In this document: in pieces, positions 62,630-64,000 of the stretch
Layout of the letters: every line of letters starts with the position of its first letter
How positions within the stretch are numbered: position 1 is the stretch's first letter
Source: Thamnaconus septentrionalis
Taxonomy: Eukaryota > Chordata > Actinopteri > Tetraodontiformes > Monacanthidae
DNA: 64,000 bases
NCBI GenBank assembly: GCA_009823395.1
Contig: CM020503.1
Coordinates: forward strand, 1,077,001-1,141,000
Direction: 5' to 3'
Notes under the pieces: model-generated
Seen by the model: only the letters and a program-made list of their open reading frames with translations
Told to the model about the DNA's origin: nothing
Database searches by the model: none
Translations under genes and position numbers: made by a program

Positions 62630-62963
62630 GCGAAGGGGTGTGGCCTCAGCTCTGACGTCAGCTGCCTCCACACACACGCACACGCACACACACGGGCTCG
62701 GTCAGTCCGGCCAGGCACTGCCGCAAACTCGTTTGACTGGTCTACCGTCGTTTTTAGTCGCAGCTTAGTTGCAGTCGCCGTTATTTTTTTTGCTAATTTC
62801 CGTCGTTTTCATGTAGTCTGAGGAGCCGAACGCCGCAGCTGATCCCACTGCACTCCAACACACAAGACCGAGTGCGCGCGTGTGTGTGCGCGCATCTTTT
62901 CTTTTTCTTTTCCTTCCGATTTGATTGAGTGGGACCGAGCGGCTGCCAATGCAAAGAGGACCG
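62630..62963 (+). promoter_or_regulatory. hlf: hlf promoter and 5' UTR with a consensus CRE
   Basis: The 330 bases before the hlf start are richer in CpG than the surroundings and contain a perfect palindromic CRE, TGACGTCA, at 62653-62660, followed by a short CA-rich stretch and a GC-rich leader. No TATA box is obvious. A CRE at this place would allow CREB-type, cAMP- or light-responsive transcription, which is plausible for a clock-output gene, but this is inference from the motif alone. Confidence 0.5.
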
Positions 62964-63084
62964 ATGGAGAAGATGTCCCGCCACCCCGTCCCGCTCACCC
63001 CGGCGGGCTTCCTGCCGCCGGCCACGCACGGAGTGCTCAAGTCCCTGCTGGAGAACCCCGTCAAGCTGCCGCTGCACCACGAGG
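62964..63084 (+). CDS. hlf: Hepatic leukemia factor (PAR bZIP transcription factor), first coding exon only
   Basis: HLF is a PAR-domain bZIP activator that binds D-box elements and works in circadian output and haematopoietic stem cells. The exon reads MEKMSRHPVPLTPAGFLPPA then THGVLKSLLENPVKLPLHHE and stops at GAGG/gtaaat in phase 1. The start MEKMSR and the block VLKSLLENPVKLPLHHE match HLF rather than TEF or DBP, and the phase-1 donor after HHE agrees with the HLF exon 1 boundary as I recall it. An in-frame upstream ATG at 62949 would add five residues (MQRGP). The remaining exons with activation, PAR and bZIP domains lie beyond the right edge; large first introns are usual for this gene. 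The paralogue (hlfa or hlfb) cannot be told. Confidence 0.9.
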
Positions 63085-63444
63085 GTAAATGTTCCGAATC
63101 TCCGTGCCTGTCCGCGAGCTGTCAGCGCTCCCCGCGTGGCGTCAAATGTGCGGGGAATGCGCAAACTTTTTTTTTTCTTTTCTTTCTAAACCTAAGTGCG
63201 TTCGGAGAATAGCAGGAATGTCAGTTGCGGGGGAAGGGGAGGGGTGGGGTGTGTAGTTGTTTGCGTCCGCAATATATATCCATAAACACAGAGTTTGTTA
63301 TTTCCGCAGGGAATTGCGGAGCTTTCAGAGAAAGAAAATATAGTTACATAATGTGAATCGATCACATCAAGATTATGTAAAGGATTGAGTAAAAGTTGTC
63401 TGGTTGATGTTCCAGCTCTGATGGCCTTATTGTTGTTGTTGTTG

Positions 63445-63487
<43 letters not shown>

Positions 63488-63511
63488 CATTATTATTTAC
63501 AACAACAACAA

Positions 63512-63790
63512 CAACAATGTCTGCGTGGGTTCTCTGCGGGTTCTCCGGCTTCCTCCCACAGTCCAAAAACATGCATGTGAGGTGAACTGGGAACTGTGAA
63601 TTGACCATATGTGTGTGTGTGGATAAGTGCTAAGTGTGAATGGTTATTTGTCTTTGTCTCTATGTGGCCCTGCGATGAACTGGCCACTTGTCCAGGGTGT
63701 CACCCTATGACAGCTGGGATAGGCTCCAGCTGACCCCTTCAACCCTGAGTTCAGGAAGAAGCGGGTATTGATAATGGATGAATGGATAAT
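63512..63790 (+). mobile_element. 5'-truncated SINE of the same family
   Basis: It begins inside the central block (tctgcgtgggttctctgcgg) without the tRNA head and continues through catgcatgtgaggt, ccctgcgatgaactgg and agctgggataggctccagct to a GGAT/GAAT tail. It follows directly on a TTG/TTA microsatellite in the first intron of hlf. Confidence 0.7.
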
Positions 63791-64000
63791 AATAGTAATG
63801 ATAATTTAATCTTTGTTGTTGTTGTTGTGGCTGTTGTGAGTCTCGAAGTGAGGCTGGTCATCTGCTCTGTCTTGTGACCACTGACTGATCAAGTTGGCAA
63901 TTCTCAAAAACAAGAGACTAAAACATTTTGGGCCGATGTACCAAAGGTCATCCATCGACATTTGGCTTGATGATGAAGAAGAACACTGTGGATTCCTGTG

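Overview
The window is genomic DNA of a bony fish, almost certainly a teleost. The evidence is split vertebrate genes with canonical GT-AG introns, very dense (CA)n/(TG)n and other microsatellites, tRNA-headed SINEs of a type common in fish, L2-like LINE remnants and several MITE families. There is no prokaryotic content, operon, CRISPR array or intact virus.

Four protein genes are supported. (1) Positions 1-14.9 kb, minus strand: a tankyrase of the TNKS2 type. I resolved 27 coding exons, from the start codon in the 13.7 kb exon to the zinc-ligand part of the PARP domain; the last catalytic exons lie left of position 1. The order is five ankyrin-repeat clusters, an alanine-rich linker, a SAM domain and a PARP domain. 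(2) Positions 16.96-18.92 kb, minus strand: a two-exon class A GPCR of the hydroxycarboxylic acid/oxoeicosanoid receptor group, 364 residues. (3) Positions 28.1-55.0 kb, plus strand: stxbp4 (syntaxin-binding protein 4/Synip), 21 coding exons that join in phase to 727 residues. It has two PDZ domains, a coiled coil and a C-terminal WW domain. (4) Position 62.96 kb to the right edge, plus strand: the first coding exon of hlf (PAR bZIP factor), with a CpG-containing promoter that carries a full CRE.

stxbp4 followed by hlf in the same orientation matches the human 17q22 neighbourhood. On the other side of stxbp4, human has COX11; here no cox11 exon is visible, and the GPCR and tankyrase genes come next instead.

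The gaps at 14.9-16.9, 19-28 and 55-62.6 kb hold mainly transposon remnants and simple repeats. The clearest elements are three near-full SINEs (two with 13-14 bp target duplications), an hAT-like element in a tankyrase intron with a TTAA-flanked element nested in it, a 591-bp MITE with perfect 14-bp inverted ends, a 351-bp hAT-like MITE, and a LINE fragment that still shows the FADD motif. The functions are not one pathway: poly-ADP-ribosylation scaffold, metabolite receptor, vesicle-docking/insulin-response scaffold and circadian-output transcription factor.

The most unusual observations are two tankyrase acceptor sites that lack AG and abut (TG)n tracts, an extra N-terminal PDZ in stxbp4, an intronic CpG-rich block in stxbp4 that could be an internal promoter, and a receptor intron placed at the HRY motif. 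All identifications rest on motif recognition and in-phase exon joining done by eye; no database search was run.
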